DNA of 31,228 nt from a virus: positions 1-31,228 of the IMG/VR virus record IMGVR_UViG_3300009128_000939; one strand, 5' to 3'. Every line of letters begins with the position of its first letter. Positions within the stretch are counted from its first letter, which is position 1. Below are positions 1-8,584 of this stretch, piece after piece. A model generated the notes under the pieces. That model made no database searches, was not told the DNA's origin, and saw only the letters and a list, made by a program, of their open reading frames with translations. The translations under genes were made by a program, and so were the position numbers.

Positions 1-499
1 CGGCACCGCCAGCCCCGCCGTCTGTTGAGGTTGCAGCCCCACCGACAGCACCCGCACCACCACCACCGCCCGCAGCCTGGGAGGCATTATGACCAGCACC
101 ACCCGCATTGCCTTGGCCTGATGGAGTGGCTGCGCCAGCGGCGGAATTATAAGAACCGCCACCACCGGAACCGCCAGCCGTGCCAGCCGTGCTAGGCGTA
201 GCACCACCACCGCCTCCGGTAGAGGTAACAGAATCAAAAACCGAATTGGAACCGTTTGAGCCGTTGTTATCGCCTGTGCCACCAGCACCGCCACCGCCTA
301 CAGTCACGGTTAAGGGTGTGCTGTCTGCAACCGATAAGCCTGTAGCAGTTTTGTAACCTCCTGCGCCACCGCCACCACCGCCCGGAGATGAACCACTAAG
401 CGCACCGCCACCAGCACCACCAGCCACCACAAGGTATTCAACCTCAGAAGGGGCGACTAGCGCACCGCCATAGCGGTAAGGATTAAGTATAACCCCCAT
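1..499 (-). CDS. Glycine-rich tail fibre-like protein (3' end outside window)
   Basis: Reading leftward from an ATG at 499, the frame is open to the window edge (about 166 residues seen). It starts MGVILNPYRYGG, continues with VEYLVVAGGAGGG and then very long Gly/Ala/Ser/Thr tracts. The YLVVAGGGGGG pattern followed by poly-glycine is typical of phage glycine-rich fibre or fibre-tip proteins, whose packed glycine helices form receptor-binding tips. The ATG overlaps the stop of the upstream fibre gene (TAATG), so the two are translationally coupled. The C-terminus is not visible, so the full length and any host-binding tip are unknown. The fibre assignment rests on composition and context only. 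Confidence 0.75.
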   Translation of the reverse strand, partial: MGVILNPYRYGGALVAPSEVEYLVVAGGAGGGALSGSSPGGGGGGAGGYKTATGLSVADSTPLTVTVGGGGAGGTGDNNGSNGSNSVFDSVTSTGGGGGATPSTAGTAGGSGGGGSYNSAAGAATPSGQGNAGGAGHNASQAAGGGGGAGAVGGAATSTDGGAGGA

Positions 500-1533
500 T
501 ATGTCTTGTAACCGATTAGGTAAACTTTCAGGCCCGCACCAGCAACCGTCGAGCCGATCTGGTCTATATCAACCGTAATCTCCGCATCGTCAGCTAGGGA
601 CGCGTCGGAAATCACCGCCGGAGTTGCCGCCGTGGTGGAAGTTTTCTCAGAGGCATCAATAGTCAGCTTGGTGGAGAGGATTGTTACACCGCCCTCGTTA
701 ATATCCACCGTCAATGTCGCGCCCGTTGGGGCCGTGGTTGCGGAACACCGAACCGCCGTCAGCGTGAAGGCGTAGGGCATACGGAATGTTGCCTTGGCCG
801 TTCCTGTAGTCAGGGCTGTAGTTTCGTCTGAACAGGCAATTGAGATGTGTTCTGTGGGGGCCGTTGATCCCGTCCTAGTGGCGTTGTCCGCATCGTAAGC
901 CTGGACCGTAACCCCTATATCGGCGTCAACAACAATTGTGGCGTCGTAAGCTTGGACATCAGTTCCAATGACAAGCCCGAGCGTGGTTCTTTGTGCCGCC
1001 GCACTCGCATCATCCAGCAATGCAGCACCCGCCGCCGTAATCGTATAGGTGGAATCCTTGAGGGTCTTTCCACCCGTTCCGTCAAACAGGGCAATAGCCG
1101 AATCCGTGGCACTCGCGGGGCCGGAAACGTCACCCGAACCCGCCAGATCGGAAAGCAAAACCTTTTTCAAGGTGGAGGCGGAATCGTCATAAGTCATAAC
1201 GTAATCCGCACCCGAATCCGGCGACCCGTCAGCCGTCAAACTGCTTATATCAACGGCCAGCGTGCCGGTTGTGGAGATTGTGCCACCCGACAGCCCCGTT
1301 CCTGCCGTAACGCCCGCCACCGCGCCGCTAACGCCGCCAGAGAAGGTCGCTACGCCCGTAACAGCCAAAGTGCCGGTGGACTTAACTCCTGTCGTCGAAA
1401 CCTGTAATGCAGAAGCCGTCCCCTCCCCGTCCTCCACATCTCTCAGGGTTGTATCAATACCGGCATTGGAATTGGAAACCTGCACTAAATCCTTATAGCT
1501 GTTTCCGGGCTTCTGCCCTGTAAGCGCGGTCAA
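499..1533 (-). CDS. Tail fibre-like virion protein
   Basis: About 344 residues rich in Gly, Ser, Thr, Ala and Asp. The N-terminal part (TGTLAVTGVATFSGGVSG) resembles the repeated beta-strand shaft of phage fibres. The stretch ALFDGTGGKTLKDST is a motif often seen in phage tail fibre and collar proteins. The C-terminal 110 residues form a less repetitive domain. I place the start at TTG 1533: GGGAGG lies about 7 bp upstream and the codon overlaps the preceding stop as TTGA. A further upstream in-frame TTG at 1548 would lie on top of that ribosome-binding site. The role is probably host adsorption, together with the glycine-rich protein downstream. The exact family is not recognised. Confidence 0.7.
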   Translation of the reverse strand: MTALTGQKPGNSYKDLVQVSNSNAGIDTTLRDVEDGEGTASALQVSTTGVKSTGTLAVTGVATFSGGVSGAVAGVTAGTGLSGGTISTTGTLAVDISSLTADGSPDSGADYVMTYDDSASTLKKVLLSDLAGSGDVSGPASATDSAIALFDGTGGKTLKDSTYTITAAGAALLDDASAAAQRTTLGLVIGTDVQAYDATIVVDADIGVTVQAYDADNATRTGSTAPTEHISIACSDETTALTTGTAKATFRMPYAFTLTAVRCSATTAPTGATLTVDINEGGVTILSTKLTIDASEKTSTTAATPAVISDASLADDAEITVDIDQIGSTVAGAGLKVYLIGYKT

Positions 1534-2267
1534 ACCAAATCCTCCCAATTATCGTTCGTCCAGTCCGCCCATGTATTGAGTGTCACCGTCGCGACATCCT
1601 GCACCCCGTCATTCTTTGGTGACGCCATCCCCAAGGTTGGGGCAGAACCAGACCTCCCCAACGCCTTATCAACCCTTTTTTGGTATGCCCTCTCGTCGGG
1701 TTCCCATTCAAAGCCCTTGCGCTTCAACCAACGCCAGATAATGCCGTCCGCCATAAGGCTTTCAGAGATTTTCCCGGTATCGTCATCCGCCGTCCATGCG
1801 GTTTGCCCAACCGAACCAGATGATTGGCACCACTGGTCCGAGATATATTCAAAGGCCACCGTCTCCACACTCGTCGGTGTTGGCGTGATGATGATGTTCC
1901 CGCCCTGGATACGAAACCGCCCGAAGGGGTAATTGGTTCCTGACGCCTGGTCCGCCTGGTATCCCTGCGGAGAAAGCGGCCCTCCCACCGGACGTCTTGT
2001 GGTGCGGTTCCAGATCGTGTCATTCAGCATCCGGTCGTAATCAGAGGCCACCGTGGACAGCGCGTATGACGCCGTTCCGTTGGCGGTGCTGAATGTCTCC
2101 TCGGTGATTAATTCCTGCCATGGACCACGCTCTGCCAGTTCCGCGCCTTCCTTGTTGGCAAGGCCCAGCAGCGTTCTCACGGTCTGGTCGGTTGAGTCGA
2201 TAATGGCGGTAGGACGCGCAACGCCTATTTCGTCGGCTACGTCCTGCAACATGGAAAGAAGCGTCAT
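1530..2267 (-). CDS. Head-tail adaptor-like structural protein
   Basis: 245 residues. The N-terminus (LLSMLQDVADEIGVARP, then STDQTVRTLLGLANKEG and ELAERGPWQEL) follows the helical pattern of a widespread podovirus protein usually annotated as phage adaptor or connector. Such proteins form a ring under the portal and join head to tail. The middle is beta-rich (FRIQGGNIIITPTPT) and the C-terminal helix includes WRWLKRKGFEWEPDERAYQKRVDKAL. The ATG overlaps the upstream stop (ATGA). Its position after the capsid genes and before the fibre genes fits an adaptor. Family membership is from pattern recall and has not been searched. Confidence 0.65.
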   Translation of the reverse strand: MTLLSMLQDVADEIGVARPTAIIDSTDQTVRTLLGLANKEGAELAERGPWQELITEETFSTANGTASYALSTVASDYDRMLNDTIWNRTTRRPVGGPLSPQGYQADQASGTNYPFGRFRIQGGNIIITPTPTSVETVAFEYISDQWCQSSGSVGQTAWTADDDTGKISESLMADGIIWRWLKRKGFEWEPDERAYQKRVDKALGRSGSAPTLGMASPKNDGVQDVATVTLNTWADWTNDNWEDLV

Positions 2268-2821
2268 GCGGCTTTCTTTTTCCCTTTCTTTTCGACCTTG
2301 GCGGCGAGTTCGGCCACCTGGGATTTCAACATTTCGATTTCGTCTTTTTGCCGTTCGTTCTCGGCGGCCAGCTTTTCAAGTCCGGCGTTTCCGTTGGCCG
2401 CTTCCAATGCCGCCTTCGCCTTGGCAACAAGCTCCCTTGCCCCCATGCCGACGTTCTGGATTCCGGTATCGGAAAGCGCCGCCAAAGCCTCGACGGTGGG
2501 GATGTTCATGTGCTTGAGTTCGGCAATTTGCGACTTGGAAAGCGCTGGCCACTGCTCGATAGGCCAGCCCTCGACGGCAATTTCCTCGTTCTTCTCGTAA
2601 AACTCCCACTCACGGGGCCAGCGTTGCTTGTCGCTGTCCTTGATGGGGCGAATCACCTCATCCCGCGATCCCGCCGTCATGATCTTGACGAAGGGCTTGT
2701 CCACATAAACAGGGTGGCCTTCTTCTTCCGATTTGAACTTGTGATGCACGGCCTCGGTAAAGAACTCGACGAATTGCGCCTTGTCCTGCTCCAGTCCTAC
2801 AATGTCTCCGTTATTCAGCAT
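2264..2821 (-). CDS. Virion-associated protein with C-terminal coiled coil
   Basis: 185 residues. The N-terminal half (VYVDKPFVKIMTAGSRDEVIRP, PREWEFYEKNEE, WPALSKSQIAELKHMNIPTVEAL) matches a conserved protein often found between the capsid and adaptor genes of tailed phages, with a helix-hairpin-helix-like segment (ALSDTGIQNVGMGARELVAKAKAAL). The C-terminal 45 residues are a charged heptad-like coiled coil ending in a lysine-rich tail (KVEKKGKKKAA). The function is unknown; a minor virion or assembly role is likely from context. It overlaps the upstream DUF115-like gene by about 11 bp and is coupled to the downstream adaptor by ATGA. Confidence 0.6.
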   Translation of the reverse strand: MLNNGDIVGLEQDKAQFVEFFTEAVHHKFKSEEEGHPVYVDKPFVKIMTAGSRDEVIRPIKDSDKQRWPREWEFYEKNEEIAVEGWPIEQWPALSKSQIAELKHMNIPTVEALAALSDTGIQNVGMGARELVAKAKAALEAANGNAGLEKLAAENERQKDEIEMLKSQVAELAAKVEKKGKKKAA

Positions 2822-3623
2822 GTTTCGCTCCTTTTAGTTTCTTGTGGATATGGGCCAGCAACCCGTCACCATGAACGGTGAGGGAAAACATCCAGCCCCA
2901 TTGTTGTATAAACTCGGTGAATACCGCCGCCTGCTTGGCAAGATACGGCATGGTCTTGAACAACCGCCCGCCACACCAGACCTCTATAAACTGGTGATTC
3001 TCGTCGGTGCGATTGGTGTAAACGTGGGTCGTGTCCTCGCAACAGGCGTCGCAACCCACCATCTCGAATTTACGAAACCCCAACACCAACCCAAGGGTTA
3101 AACAACTCAATGACGGGGTGCCAAGGCATGTCACCAGAAGCGGGTTTTCATCGGGGATAACCGCCACCTCGCCTATGTCTGATCTAGCGTGCCACATGGT
3201 GACGTCTCGGCCCTCGAGTCGGTCGAAGGCCGGTGGATGGGCGTGGGAGGGTATAAAATACCTGCACCCTTCCGGGTATTCCTCACAAAGCGCATCAGGC
3301 CACGGGGCAACCTCAAGAAAGGCAAACCCCCAGGGGTAAATTCCCTCCCTCACAAGGAAGTCGTGGGCCTCATTTACGCAAATGATTTTATTGTCTGTAT
3401 TTTTTAAATAATCGAGATGGGTCTTTAACGACGGGCCACCGCCAACAATAACCAGCGTGTCGTCGCGTATTTCCCCGGCTTCCAAACGTGGCAGGGGTCT
3501 TTTGCAGTTCTCGCGGATATGGCCTAAAGCCTCGTCAACCTGTTTGGGGTTAAATTCCCGTGAAAACTCCAGCGGGGAAAGTCCGGGGGGGATTTCTCCC
3601 CCCCGGTCAGTCCTAGAATCCAC
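2811..3623 (-). CDS. DUF115 / MptE-like putative transferase
   Basis: 270 residues beginning at GTG (3623), overlapping the end of the decoration-like gene by 11 bp. Residues about 56-72 contain the Rossmann-like loop LVIVGGGPSLKTHLDYLK, and the C-terminal half has LGLVLGFRKFEMVGCDAC. Both features are characteristic of the DUF115 (MAF-flag10 / 6-hydroxymethylpterin pyrophosphokinase-like) superfamily, which includes enzymes linked to flagellar glycosylation and nucleotide chemistry. No in-frame ATG lies near the start, so GTG is the best choice, although no strong ribosome-binding site is visible. A GC-rich hairpin lies within the first 15 codons. It is unusual to find an enzyme in the capsid cluster; it could modify a virion protein or the host surface. 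Confidence 0.6.
   Translation of the reverse strand: MDSRTDRGGEIPPGLSPLEFSREFNPKQVDEALGHIRENCKRPLPRLEAGEIRDDTLVIVGGGPSLKTHLDYLKNTDNKIICVNEAHDFLVREGIYPWGFAFLEVAPWPDALCEEYPEGCRYFIPSHAHPPAFDRLEGRDVTMWHARSDIGEVAVIPDENPLLVTCLGTPSLSCLTLGLVLGFRKFEMVGCDACCEDTTHVYTNRTDENHQFIEVWCGGRLFKTMPYLAKQAAVFTEFIQQWGWMFSLTVHGDGLLAHIHKKLKGAKHAE
3583..3606 (-). promoter_or_regulatory. Perfect 9-bp G/C hairpin at start of DUF115-like gene
   Basis: Arms CCGGGGGGG (3583-3591) and CCCCCCCGG (3598-3606) enclose a 6-nt loop. The element sits 18 bp inside the coding sequence, just downstream of the highly expressed capsid and decoration genes. No U-run follows in the transcribed direction, so it is not a classical terminator. 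It could stabilise the upstream mRNA end, attenuate translation of the enzyme, or be a chance result of Gly-Pro codons. Confidence 0.45.
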
Positions 3624-4095
3624 CAGACTTGGGATGGGTCATGATAACCTCAGTCCCGCCCGCCGGAGTGCCAAGCGCCGTGACAACCACAACACCGTCA
3701 ATCTTGGTCGTGGTGGTCGCGTCGTCAAGCGAACCGGCAGTAGCCGAAGTGTAAAGGGCAACGTCAGCCGCGCAAGATGCAAGCACCGCGCCGTTGATGT
3801 TGGAACCCTTCGTGGCAACCCAGCCGTAATCGTTATCGGCAAAGGCCACCTGTGCAGCACCAATCATCCAACCGTCATCGGCCATCGCAGTCGTCAGCGA
3901 GGCCGCCTCAAAGTTTTCGTCAATGCCGACGAAATCATACTGGGTGATTGCACCGTTGGCGTGGACATACATATACACCCCGCCGTCATTGGTGGAGACA
4001 CACTTGCCGAGAGCGAATCCCGGCGTGCCAGCTTCGGAATCTGCGGGTGTGGCCGTCAGGTCAACACCAGTAGAACCGTCAATGGTATAAGCCAT
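3613..4095 (-). CDS. Head decoration-like protein
   Basis: 160 residues, starting MAYTIDGSTGVDLTATPADSEAG. It is rich in Ala, Gly, Thr, Val and Asp with an alternating beta pattern (GVYMYVHANGAITQYDFVGIDENFEA, KIDGVVVVTALGTPAGG). Small beta-rich proteins immediately downstream of the major capsid gene are usually head decoration or stabilisation proteins. A very strong ribosome-binding site (GGGAGGG, about 6 bp from the ATG) indicates high expression, as expected for a stoichiometric capsid component. The assignment is from position and composition; no family motif is certain. Confidence 0.6.
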   Translation of the reverse strand: MAYTIDGSTGVDLTATPADSEAGTPGFALGKCVSTNDGGVYMYVHANGAITQYDFVGIDENFEAASLTTAMADDGWMIGAAQVAFADNDYGWVATKGSNINGAVLASCAADVALYTSATAGSLDDATTTTKIDGVVVVTALGTPAGGTEVIMTHPKSGGF

Positions 4096-4106
4096 TATTC
4101 CCTCCC

Positions 4107-5078
4107 TTAATCTTTGAGAACGCCCTGGAGCGAAGCATTGCTCAGGGTCATGTTACCGGCCCAGCCAATCAGCTTGACCACGGAATCCTGATTCACAGCA
4201 TGGCGATCCGGCGAAAGCGGAACCATGTTGCGGTCACGATGCGGACGATAGTGGATGTAATCCGAATTGAGGAAATACATATGATTGCTCGGCGCATCGG
4301 CACCGAACCCACCATCAAGAACAACGTCTGCGCCCATGTATTTGAGCGAGGTAAAGCCAGCAGAGGCCATCTTGTCGTCAGTGACGCGCTGAATGGTCTG
4401 GAGGCTTCCCAGATAGAGGTTGTAATAATTGTTGTCGGCAACGATCAGGTCAGGATGATCGGTTCCACGAACCAACTGGTTGTAAACCGTGTTCATGTAG
4501 CCCTGAATGTTGCTTGACGTAGCGGCACCGCCGCCGTCAGTGGTGGAATCGTAAGAGATATTCCGCCAAAACGACCAGTTGGCGCGGTTAATACCGCCAA
4601 CCGTTCCCGTCGAGGGGCTATCGGCAACAAGCAACTGCAAGCCACCGATTTCCTTGGACGAGGAACCCGTGCCGTCGGAATACACACCGTCGGACAGGGT
4701 GTTGACCATGGAACGCTCGGCGTTCTTCACGCGGGATTCCAGAAGGTCGATAATCGCTTCCTTGCCCGAGTTCTGAAGCTGCTCCAGGCCCGAAATCGAC
4801 ACGGCGACAGCAAGCTGCTTCCAGTCAAACTCGGCGCTGGTGAATACGTCCTGGGGCGTAATTTCAAGGTTTTCATACCCCGAATACCACATGGTTGTGC
4901 CGTTGGCGGCGTATTCCAGTTCCTGGTTGATCTTACGACCGCCGGAAAGCGGGCGCATGTTGCCTTTCTTCTTCAGCCGATGAAGAAGGGCGTTGTTGTT
5001 CGACACGTTGTCCGCCAGCTTGCCGGAGCGATTGCTGATGGTCGTCGTGACGATTTCCGAGAGATTCGGAGATGCCAT
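4107..5078 (-). CDS. Major capsid protein
   Basis: 323 residues. It starts MASPNLSEIVTTTISNRSGKLADNVSNNNALLHRLKKKG and continues with a segment MWYSGYENLEITPQDVFTSAEFDWKQ. This is the N-terminal pattern of a family of HK97-fold capsid proteins common in podoviruses and small siphoviruses of Proteobacteria. The C-terminal part has strands such as LIVADNNYYNLYLGSLQTIQRV and ends GWAGNMTLSNASLQGVLKD. It lies directly after the scaffold gene and before the decoration-like gene, and carries an AAGGA ribosome-binding site. No protease gene is seen, so maturation may not involve cleavage. Confidence 0.9.
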   Translation of the reverse strand: MASPNLSEIVTTTISNRSGKLADNVSNNNALLHRLKKKGNMRPLSGGRKINQELEYAANGTTMWYSGYENLEITPQDVFTSAEFDWKQLAVAVSISGLEQLQNSGKEAIIDLLESRVKNAERSMVNTLSDGVYSDGTGSSSKEIGGLQLLVADSPSTGTVGGINRANWSFWRNISYDSTTDGGGAATSSNIQGYMNTVYNQLVRGTDHPDLIVADNNYYNLYLGSLQTIQRVTDDKMASAGFTSLKYMGADVVLDGGFGADAPSNHMYFLNSDYIHYRPHRDRNMVPLSPDRHAVNQDSVVKLIGWAGNMTLSNASLQGVLKD

Positions 5079-5118
5079 TTTTCTGACTTCCTTTTTTTAT
5101 TGTTTTTGTTCGGAAGCG

Positions 5119-6174
5119 TTAGAACTGGGCCGCGATTTCCTCCCTGAGAGAAGGTTTCGGACCCGCCGGGGATTCGCCCGATGGTGAACCTGTAACGCTG
5201 GACGAGGCATTGGCCGCATCCGCCGCTTTCTTTTTCACGGCTTGCGTGTTGGATTCGCTTACAGCCTTCTTTTCGTTATCGAGAAGGGCCTGCCTTGTTT
5301 CGGTGTTTCCCCATACCGCCCTGTCGTAAGCCAATTCCAGAACCTCCTTGTTGGGTTTGTTCGGATCGGTGGCGCGGATTTGCACAATAATGCCTTCCAT
5401 GTCCTTCACAACAGCCTCGTAATGGGGGCGCAACAATTGTCCGTTGGCGTCCTTCTCACTGGCAAAGGCGTTAATTTCCCCCTCCACGGAGGCAAACGCG
5501 GCTTGCTGTCTGTCGTTCTGGTCACGTTGCATCATCGCCCGCAAGTCAGACACTTCGCGTTGTAGCGCGGTGGTCTGCGGGTCGGCGTATTCCTGTGCTT
5601 CGGTTAAGGTGTTGATGTCAACGGCGGCTAATTGTGATAGCCCCGTGATAATGTCGGCCTTCTGCTGCGGTGTCCCGTGTTCCAGCGTGTGAACCATGTT
5701 TAACGCCCCCTGGAATGCAACGAGAGGGGTGTCGCCCTTCGATTGCAGATAGGGGATATACGGTGTCACGATCTGCTGGAACTCGTCCGCGACCTTGGCC
5801 TTGTCGTCCATTGTCGTTTTGAGTTGCGTTACCCCGCTATCCATTTCCTCCTCACGCTGGAGGATATAGTCACGGGCCTCTTTCGGCAGGGCGCTGAATA
5901 CCTCTTTGTATTCTGCTTTCCATGAGGCGGGCGCTTGTGGCGCTTCCTCTACTGCCTCCGGCTCGGCTTGTGGCTCGTCGCCGGTTGATTCTTCCGCCGG
6001 TTCTTCGGCGGGTGGTTCTTCTGCTTCGCTTTCAGGCTCCTCGTCCTTGGCCGCAAACCGCCCCTTGTCGTCACGGGTCGGGCCTTCTTCCGCCGGTTCC
6101 GCATCGAAAGCGTCGGTTAATGCCTCCCGGAGATCATCCCCGGTATCTTCAATTTCTTCGTTTTCTTCTTCCAT
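5119..6174 (-). CDS. Capsid scaffolding protein
   Basis: About 351 residues from the ATG at 6174. The ORF is open another 22 codons upstream, but AGGAG lies 9 bp before this ATG, and the upstream extension is Arg/His-rich and unlike the rest. The protein is extremely acidic at the N-terminus (many Glu, Pro and Ala to about residue 90), then long helices (SWKAEYKEVFSALPKEARDYILQREEE, ALQREVSDLRAMMQRDQNDRQQ). It ends in a short KPSLREEIAAQF tail that is a plausible capsid-binding helix. Acidic, helical and located just upstream of the capsid gene, it fits an internal scaffold that guides procapsid assembly and then leaves. Confidence 0.85.
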   Translation of the reverse strand: MEEENEEIEDTGDDLREALTDAFDAEPAEEGPTRDDKGRFAAKDEEPESEAEEPPAEEPAEESTGDEPQAEPEAVEEAPQAPASWKAEYKEVFSALPKEARDYILQREEEMDSGVTQLKTTMDDKAKVADEFQQIVTPYIPYLQSKGDTPLVAFQGALNMVHTLEHGTPQQKADIITGLSQLAAVDINTLTEAQEYADPQTTALQREVSDLRAMMQRDQNDRQQAAFASVEGEINAFASEKDANGQLLRPHYEAVVKDMEGIIVQIRATDPNKPNKEVLELAYDRAVWGNTETRQALLDNEKKAVSESNTQAVKKKAADAANASSSVTGSPSGESPAGPKPSLREEIAAQF

Positions 6175-6288
6175 TGCTCCATTCTCCTGTGGGCTTTTGT
6201 TGAAAGTGCGGTGGGGTGCGCGGGAGCGGCGCGCAAACACCCACCTGCCCGGCCAGGGTTTCGTTTTGCTCCTTTATGTGGCCGGGTG

Positions 6289-6579
6289 TTAGTTCAGCGC
6301 CCTAATGATCTCATCGCGGGGGCTGTCCAGTTCCTTACGTTTGTTGTTCATTTTCTCATTGCCGACCTCGACGCATCCGGCGTCCCGTGTGGCCTTGGCA
6401 AAGGCCCGTTTGGAATCGTAATACTTGCCGTCACAGACGTTTTGCGTGCGGTCCATCTCGTCGGAGATAATCAGCGGGGCACCGTCCCCCGGTTCCCATT
6501 TCGAGGGCGGCTCCTCGCATCGCTCCCCACTGTCCTTGTCATACCAGAGGCCGTCGGCCTTAAGCGTTTTGCCCGGCAT
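6289..6579 (-). CDS. Small conserved phage protein between portal and scaffold
   Basis: 96 residues (MPGKTLKADGLWYDKDSGERCEEPPSKWEPGDG, then CDGKYYDSKRAFAKATRDAGCVEVGNE). Small proteins with the YDSKRAF-ATRDAGC-EVGNE pattern occur at this position in other podovirus-like genomes. The function is unknown. The start overlaps the end of the portal gene by 20 bp. Three cysteines are present but do not form an obvious metal site. A 114-bp non-coding gap without recognisable signals separates it from the scaffold start. Confidence 0.65.
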   Translation of the reverse strand: MPGKTLKADGLWYDKDSGERCEEPPSKWEPGDGAPLIISDEMDRTQNVCDGKYYDSKRAFAKATRDAGCVEVGNEKMNNKRKELDSPRDEIIRALN

Positions 6580-8584
6580 TCATCTGCTCCTTGATTCTTT
6601 GATTTCCCTCAATCTCAGCCGCCTTCAATTCCATGTTGCCGACCATCTCCTGCTCTCGTAACGCCATGTCTGCCTGTTGGCCCTGCGCCTTCAGGGCCAT
6701 GTCAGCCTCGGCCTTCTGCATTTCCGCGCTCTTGTCGCCGTGAACGGCGTCCAGTTCGGCTTTAAGCTGTTCGACGACCTGTTGGGCCTCCATCAGGCGC
6801 GGGTCGTCCTGGGGCTGTGAGAGGCGTTCCTGCAATCCCTCCATAGCCCTGTCAAAAGCCGCCTCCATGGTGCGCCCGGTCTTAAATCCCCTCACGGTGA
6901 ACATCATCATTTCACCGACCAGCGGGGCCATCTCAGGGGCGGCCTGCATTAACGGGAAGGCGCGCTCGATAAACGACGACATGGCCTCGATAAACTGGAT
7001 GCGGGCTTCCTTTTCCGCCTGTTCGTCGGGCTGGATGGTTGAATCGGTTTCAATGTCGATGCGGAAAGACCGCTTTACCTCGTTCCGCAACAGGTCAATG
7101 ACTTGGGGAAAGAGTTGCATATCTTCTTCATCCATCAGCTTGACGCCCGACATTTCTGCAATGCGCTCGGGGTCAAACTTCTCGGCAATCAGTTCCGCCT
7201 TCATGCGGATAATATCGCGGGCAAACCGCTGAACCTCCGTCTGCCTGTCCCTTATGCGGAGAGAGGCAAACTGTCCCTTTAACCGTTGCGCTGTCGCTGT
7301 CTCGGAGGCTTGTGACGTGCCCCGGATAATGTCCGATATACCGGTAATCTCGAACAACGCATCCTTCGCCTTGTCCCGTGCGTCATACAGCCCCGCCAGA
7401 ACCGTGGCGATCTGGTCAATGGGGAGATAGTCAATAACCCCTTTCAACCCGCCCTTCTCGGCAAAGGTCGCCCATTGATCCACGGGAACAAGAACATTCT
7501 CCCGGCCCTTGATGATCTGCCCGAGATTCGCCGCGACGCTTGAATCATACACACCGGCAATTTTCAGGCTTTCAAGAAGCAGGTTGATCCGCGCCGTCAT
7601 TTCGTCAATTTCGAGCACCTGGTCCTGATACAGAACATAATCGGGAATGGGGTTGAGGCTGTCTGTCGTCAAGGTGGCGTATAACGGTCGCGGACAAGGG
7701 AAAAACCCCCTGAGATTCAGCGGGTCTTTCTTCCTGTCGAGCAATTCCTTGTGGTCACGGGCAATCCAGTAAACGGTCTTGGTGGTCTTGTCCCATATCT
7801 CCCAAACCGTCGCTTTCTTGAAGGCTTCATTCTGCTTGCCTTCGTCATCGAGTGCCGATTTGGGCTTATGATCGAGGGGAACCTTCTTGCCCTTGTCGCC
7901 AAATCGTTTCACCAGTTCATCACGGGTCATAAAGGCCCGCTTGGCAACCCACCTCACCTCACCCCAATACCGCGCCGGGTTGTGGAGGAAATCCATCCAG
8001 TGAATGTAATCGCAAACCGCTTCCTCGGACGTTACCTGCTGGTATGGCTCCTCCTGGGTAAAGGCCCGTCCATCCTCGCCATATTGCGCCCCCTCGGGAA
8101 AGCCTGTGCCGCCCGCCATAACATCGGCAACATCAGGCTCCAGATACTCAGGCTCCGGGGTGATGTCCTCAAACTCGGCATTGTATCGCACCCATGCCGC
8201 GCCCCGTGCGGTCAGAAGGTAATCGGTAACGCAAGAGCGCATAACCGTGTCGAAGTCGTAATTCTCCACCGCATAGCCGGTCGCCCTCTCAAGTATCTCA
8301 GAGGCGGCGCGTCCTACCGGGTCGCTGTCCTTGAATTTACGGGTTATCTCAGGATTGGGGGTCGCCGCATATAAAGCGGGCTTTAAGGTTTCGACGTTCG
8401 ACCACAGAAGATTGAACTTGCGTCCCCCCTTCTCACTTGAGGGGCGCTCATCACGATACCGCTTGATAACCTTCTTGGCCTGTCCCTCCCACTTCTCCCG
8501 GTCCTTCTCGGCCATGCGGATTTCGATATCCCAACGGTCATATTCACTCTTGGCGTCGGCTACCGTCTCAAGGGGTTCGTTCAA
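6560..8584 (-). CDS. Portal protein (P22-like)
   Basis: About 674 residues using TTG at 8584, which forms a TTGA overlap with the terminase stop and has GAGG about 6 bp upstream. The frame is open to 8695, but that extension would overlap TerL by 115 bp. The N-terminal part (FNLLWSNVETLKPALYAATPNPEITRKFKDSDP, AAWVRYNAEFEDITP) and the centre (PDYVLYQDQVLEIDEMTARINLLLESLKIAGVYD, ITGISDIIRGTSQASETATAQRLKGQF) fit the P22-type portal family. The dodecameric portal ring is the DNA entry and exit pore of the head. The C-terminal 110 residues are a Gln/Glu/Ala/Met-rich coiled-coil barrel, as in P22 gp1. Confidence 0.9.
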   Translation of the reverse strand: MNEPLETVADAKSEYDRWDIEIRMAEKDREKWEGQAKKVIKRYRDERPSSEKGGRKFNLLWSNVETLKPALYAATPNPEITRKFKDSDPVGRAASEILERATGYAVENYDFDTVMRSCVTDYLLTARGAAWVRYNAEFEDITPEPEYLEPDVADVMAGGTGFPEGAQYGEDGRAFTQEEPYQQVTSEEAVCDYIHWMDFLHNPARYWGEVRWVAKRAFMTRDELVKRFGDKGKKVPLDHKPKSALDDEGKQNEAFKKATVWEIWDKTTKTVYWIARDHKELLDRKKDPLNLRGFFPCPRPLYATLTTDSLNPIPDYVLYQDQVLEIDEMTARINLLLESLKIAGVYDSSVAANLGQIIKGRENVLVPVDQWATFAEKGGLKGVIDYLPIDQIATVLAGLYDARDKAKDALFEITGISDIIRGTSQASETATAQRLKGQFASLRIRDRQTEVQRFARDIIRMKAELIAEKFDPERIAEMSGVKLMDEEDMQLFPQVIDLLRNEVKRSFRIDIETDSTIQPDEQAEKEARIQFIEAMSSFIERAFPLMQAAPEMAPLVGEMMMFTVRGFKTGRTMEAAFDRAMEGLQERLSQPQDDPRLMEAQQVVEQLKAELDAVHGDKSAEMQKAEADMALKAQGQQADMALREQEMVGNMELKAAEIEGNQRIKEQMNAGQNA

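Noticed and set aside
1-499. CRISPR-like or tandem DNA repeat in the GCC/ACC-rich stretch
   Set aside because: The pattern is explained by glycine codons on the minus strand; no regular spacer-repeat period is present. No CRISPR array was seen anywhere in the window.
952-1407. Plus-strand open frame of 151 codons over the fibre gene
   Set aside because: Arg-rich composition of a reverse-frame shadow, no ribosome-binding site, and it lies opposite a clearly better gene.
7751-8374. 207-codon plus-strand frame opposite the portal gene
   Set aside because: A typical antisense shadow of a high-GC gene; no domain, no ribosome-binding site, no neighbours on that strand.
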